This document shows, one piece after another, positions 4,046 to 5,850 of a stretch of DNA of 5,850 bases; position 1 is the first letter of the stretch, and each line of letters opens with the position of its first letter. A program made the position numbers and the translations under genes. The stretch is from SKLM01 sp050049955 (lineage in GTDB: Bacteria > Chloroflexota > Anaerolineae > B4-G1), in assembly GCA_050049955.1 (NCBI GenBank), contig JASFVG010000311.1, forward strand, positions 1 to 5,850. Reading direction: 5' to 3'. Below the pieces are notes generated by a model. That model was not told where the DNA came from and did not search any database. It worked only from the letters and a program-made list of their open reading frames with translations.

Positions 4046-5707
4046 ATGAAGGTCGTTACCGTGAGTCAAATGCAGCACATCGAGTCCAAGTCTGACGCGG
4101 CAGGCCATTCCTACGCGGCCATGATGGAGCAGGCGGGCCGATCCGTCGCACAGTTCATCGCGGCACGCCACAGCGTTCAGGACAAGCAGGTGCTGGTCCT
4201 GGTCGGCCCGGGGAACAACGGCGGCGACGGCCTCGTGGCGGCGCGCTATCTCAGCGAAACGGGTGCACGGGTCACGTGCTACATGTTCCGAGAGCGGGAT
4301 CCGGCCGTGGACGAGAACTTCCGCTCGGTATTGCAGGGACCAGCGCGGGCGGTGCTTGCCGAGGAAGATGAAGACTGGGCGCGGCTCAAGGCGCTCACCA
4401 CCGACGCCGATATCCTGATTGATGCCCTACTAGGGACAGGGACAAGCCTCCCGCTGCGGGGCGCTGTAGCCGAGATGCTCGGGGTTGTCGGCAGAGTGGT
4501 TGCCGCGCGCCGCCGGCCCAGGGCTGCCGCTCTGACGCCTGTAGGTTCGGTTTCCGGGCAGACCGCCCGCAAGCTGGAGCCGCTTGTGGTCGCAGTGGAC
4601 GGGCCGACCGGGATGGCGTACGACAGCGGGGCGCTCGATGAGGTCGCCGTCCCGGCTGATCTGACGGTTACCTTCGCCTATCCCAAGACCGGTCACTTCA
4701 GGTTTCCCGGGGCTGGTGCGGTGGGTGAGCTCGTGGTGGCTGACATCGGTACCGATCCAAGATTGGCGGACGAGGTGCGGCTCGAGGTCGCCACGCCAAC
4801 TATGGTGGGCGGATGGCTGCCTGAACGACCTGCAGACGCTCACAAGGGGACCTTCGGGAAGGCGATGCTCGTCGCTGGCTCCGTGAACTACGTGGGCGCG
4901 GCCTATCTGAGTGGAGCGGCCGCCACCCGCTCTGGGGCTGGGCTGGTCACCGTGGCGCTCCCCGGTGCCATACATAGTGCTGTTGCGGCCCAGCTGGCCG
5001 AGGCAACCTACATCCTGCTTCCGGAGGCAATGGGGGTGGTGAGCCGAGACGCCGCTGATGTCCTGAGGCAGGAGCTGGAAGGCTACGACGCGCTGCTAGT
5101 GGGCCCGGGCCTGGGCTGTGAGGAGCCGACCGTGAGCTTCCTAGACAGGCTTCTGGGCGGCGGCAAGGACCACCACGCCGTGGGCTTCCAGCACTCGGCG
5201 GGCAGTGCGGCTGTGCAGAGCGTGCTACCGCCCCTGGTGATCGACGCTGACGGACTGAACATCCTAGCTGCGCTGGAAGACTGGCCCGGGCGATTGCCTG
5301 CGGATTCGATTCTCACGCCTCATCCCGGCGAGATGGCGCGCCTGATGGGCTCTACGGTACTCCAGGTGCAGGAGGATCGGGTTTCCACGGCTGAGGCGTG
5401 CGCCGCTAGGTGGGGGCAGGTGGTGGTGTTGAAGGGCGCGCATACCGTCGTGTCCGGGCCGGATGGGAGGACCGTCATTGAGCCTTTCGCCAATCCGGGC
5501 CTGGCGACGGCTGGCAGTGGGGACGTGCTCGCCGGGGCGATAGTGGCCCTGCGCGCCCAGGGTCTCGGTCCATTCGAGGCGGCTGCGGCCGGGGCGTATC
5601 TGCATGGCTGTGCGGGGCAATTGGCACGTCAGAACATCGGCGCGCCGGGGATGGTGGCCGGGGACGTGTTGGCCTACTTGCCGGAAGCGTTCCGGCGGGT
5701 GACGTGA
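4046..5707 (+). CDS. nnr: Bifunctional NAD(P)H-hydrate epimerase / ADP-dependent NAD(P)H-hydrate dehydratase
   Basis: This 553-residue cytoplasmic enzyme repairs damaged cofactors. The N-terminal YjeF_N domain interconverts the R and S forms of NAD(P)H hydrate, and the C-terminal ribokinase-like domain dehydrates the S form back to NAD(P)H using ADP. In the epimerase part, GPGNNGGDG (54-62), DALLGTG (126-132) and VDGPTG (184-189, usually VD-x-PSG) are seen. In the dehydratase part, HKGTFGKAMLVAGS (266-279), VGPGLG (352-357), DADGLN (400-405), TPHPGEMARL (424-433), VLKGAHTVV (461-469) and TAGSGDVLAGAI (488-499, with D493 at the expected catalytic base position) are seen. Both halves are complete and the length is slightly above usual, owing to an Arg/Ala-rich insert (about 151-176). 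ATG 4046 is chosen for its GGAGG (4036-4040) at 5 bases and the canonical N-terminus. An in-frame TTG at 3983 lies inside a hairpin loop. The gene follows the tRNA without a strong promoter of its own. Confidence 0.95.
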   Translation: MKVVTVSQMQHIESKSDAAGHSYAAMMEQAGRSVAQFIAARHSVQDKQVLVLVGPGNNGGDGLVAARYLSETGARVTCYMFRERDPAVDENFRSVLQGPARAVLAEEDEDWARLKALTTDADILIDALLGTGTSLPLRGAVAEMLGVVGRVVAARRRPRAAALTPVGSVSGQTARKLEPLVVAVDGPTGMAYDSGALDEVAVPADLTVTFAYPKTGHFRFPGAGAVGELVVADIGTDPRLADEVRLEVATPTMVGGWLPERPADAHKGTFGKAMLVAGSVNYVGAAYLSGAAATRSGAGLVTVALPGAIHSAVAAQLAEATYILLPEAMGVVSRDAADVLRQELEGYDALLVGPGLGCEEPTVSFLDRLLGGGKDHHAVGFQHSAGSAAVQSVLPPLVIDADGLNILAALEDWPGRLPADSILTPHPGEMARLMGSTVLQVQEDRVSTAEACAARWGQVVVLKGAHTVVSGPDGRTVIEPFANPGLATAGSGDVLAGAIVALRAQGLGPFEAAAAGAYLHGCAGQLARQNIGAPGMVAGDVLAYLPEAFRRVT

Positions 5708-5731
5708 CCAACGGGCGCGCCGCGCCATCCA

Positions 5732-5753
5732 CAGCGGCGGCCGGGCACCGCTG
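5732..5753. terminator. Weak hairpin after nnr
   Basis: CAGCGG (5732-5737) and CCGCTG (5748-5753) form a 6-base stem with a 10-base loop, 25 bases after the nnr stop. No T tract follows on either strand, so terminator activity is doubtful. Its position between nnr and a possible leftward gene would suit a shared terminator. Confidence 0.25.
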
Positions 5754-5766
5754 ATCGTCTCTATCG

Positions 5767-5850
5767 CTAGGGGGCAGCCGAACCGGTCGGCAGGGGCAGC
5801 ACCTTGATACCCCACCCAACCCACACCCACACGCCGACCAGGGCTAACTC
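5767..5850 (-). CDS. Possible C-terminal end of a leftward membrane protein (partial)
   Basis: On the minus strand a frame is open from the right edge (5850) to a TAG at 5769-5767. Its last 27 residues contain LALVGVWVWVGWGIKVLPLP, hydrophobic enough for a membrane helix, and end in TGSAAP. The family cannot be told from this piece. The hydrophobic, Trp-rich stretch comes from a run of only A and C on the plus strand (5809-5832), so it may be a by-product of base composition. The gene, if real, converges with nnr. Confidence 0.3.
   Translation of the reverse strand, partial: ELALVGVWVWVGWGIKVLPLPTGSAAP

Noticed and set aside
5714..5726. GC-rich self-complementary run GGCGCGCCGCGCC as a terminator
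   Set aside because: The two arms leave a one-base loop, which cannot fold as a normal hairpin, and no T tract follows.
5264..5830. Leftward open frame of 188 codons overlapping the end of nnr
   Set aside because: It overlaps the intact dehydratase motifs of nnr and encodes an Arg/Pro-rich sequence typical of antisense frames in GC-rich DNA.

Overview
The window reads as ordinary chromosome from a high-GC bacterium, most likely of the phylum Chloroflexota. I base this on the ScpB and bifunctional Nnr sequences, and on a pair of unnamed genes (1669-3249 and 3259-3705) that resemble, from memory, hypothetical families of that phylum. No database search could be run, so the assignment is an inference. 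No phage, transposon, CRISPR or other mobile feature is visible.

Left part (1-1045): the 3' portion of scpB (chromosome segregation, condensin accessory subunit) enters from the left edge. It is followed by a stand-alone CheY-type receiver protein (655-1044), which has its own candidate extended -10 promoter starting on the scpB stop codon. A gene-free stretch of about 270 bases follows, holding only small inverted repeats.

Middle (1319-3755): a small DUF2007-like gene runs leftward from 1552. Facing away from it, a strong promoter with a perfect TATAAT drives a rightward two-gene unit. That unit encodes a 526-residue multidomain protein of unknown function and a 148-residue winged-helix-like protein, and it closes at a textbook intrinsic terminator (3729-3755). 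The -35 boxes of the leftward and rightward promoters occupy the same bases, so the two transcription units may compete. The two-gene unit is the most interesting item here: it looks like a DNA- or RNA-associated module, but its role is unknown.

Right part (3803-5850): a consensus promoter (TTGACA, 17 bases, TAGAAT) precedes a tRNA-Arg(UCU) gene without encoded CCA. Two GC-rich hairpins follow, then nnr, the complete bifunctional NAD(P)H-hydrate epimerase/dehydratase (553 residues), a metabolite-repair enzyme. The last 84 bases may hold the C-terminal end of a leftward membrane protein, with weak support.

Apart from the two-gene unit, which is likely co-transcribed, the genes appear functionally unrelated: chromosome segregation, signalling, translation and cofactor repair.
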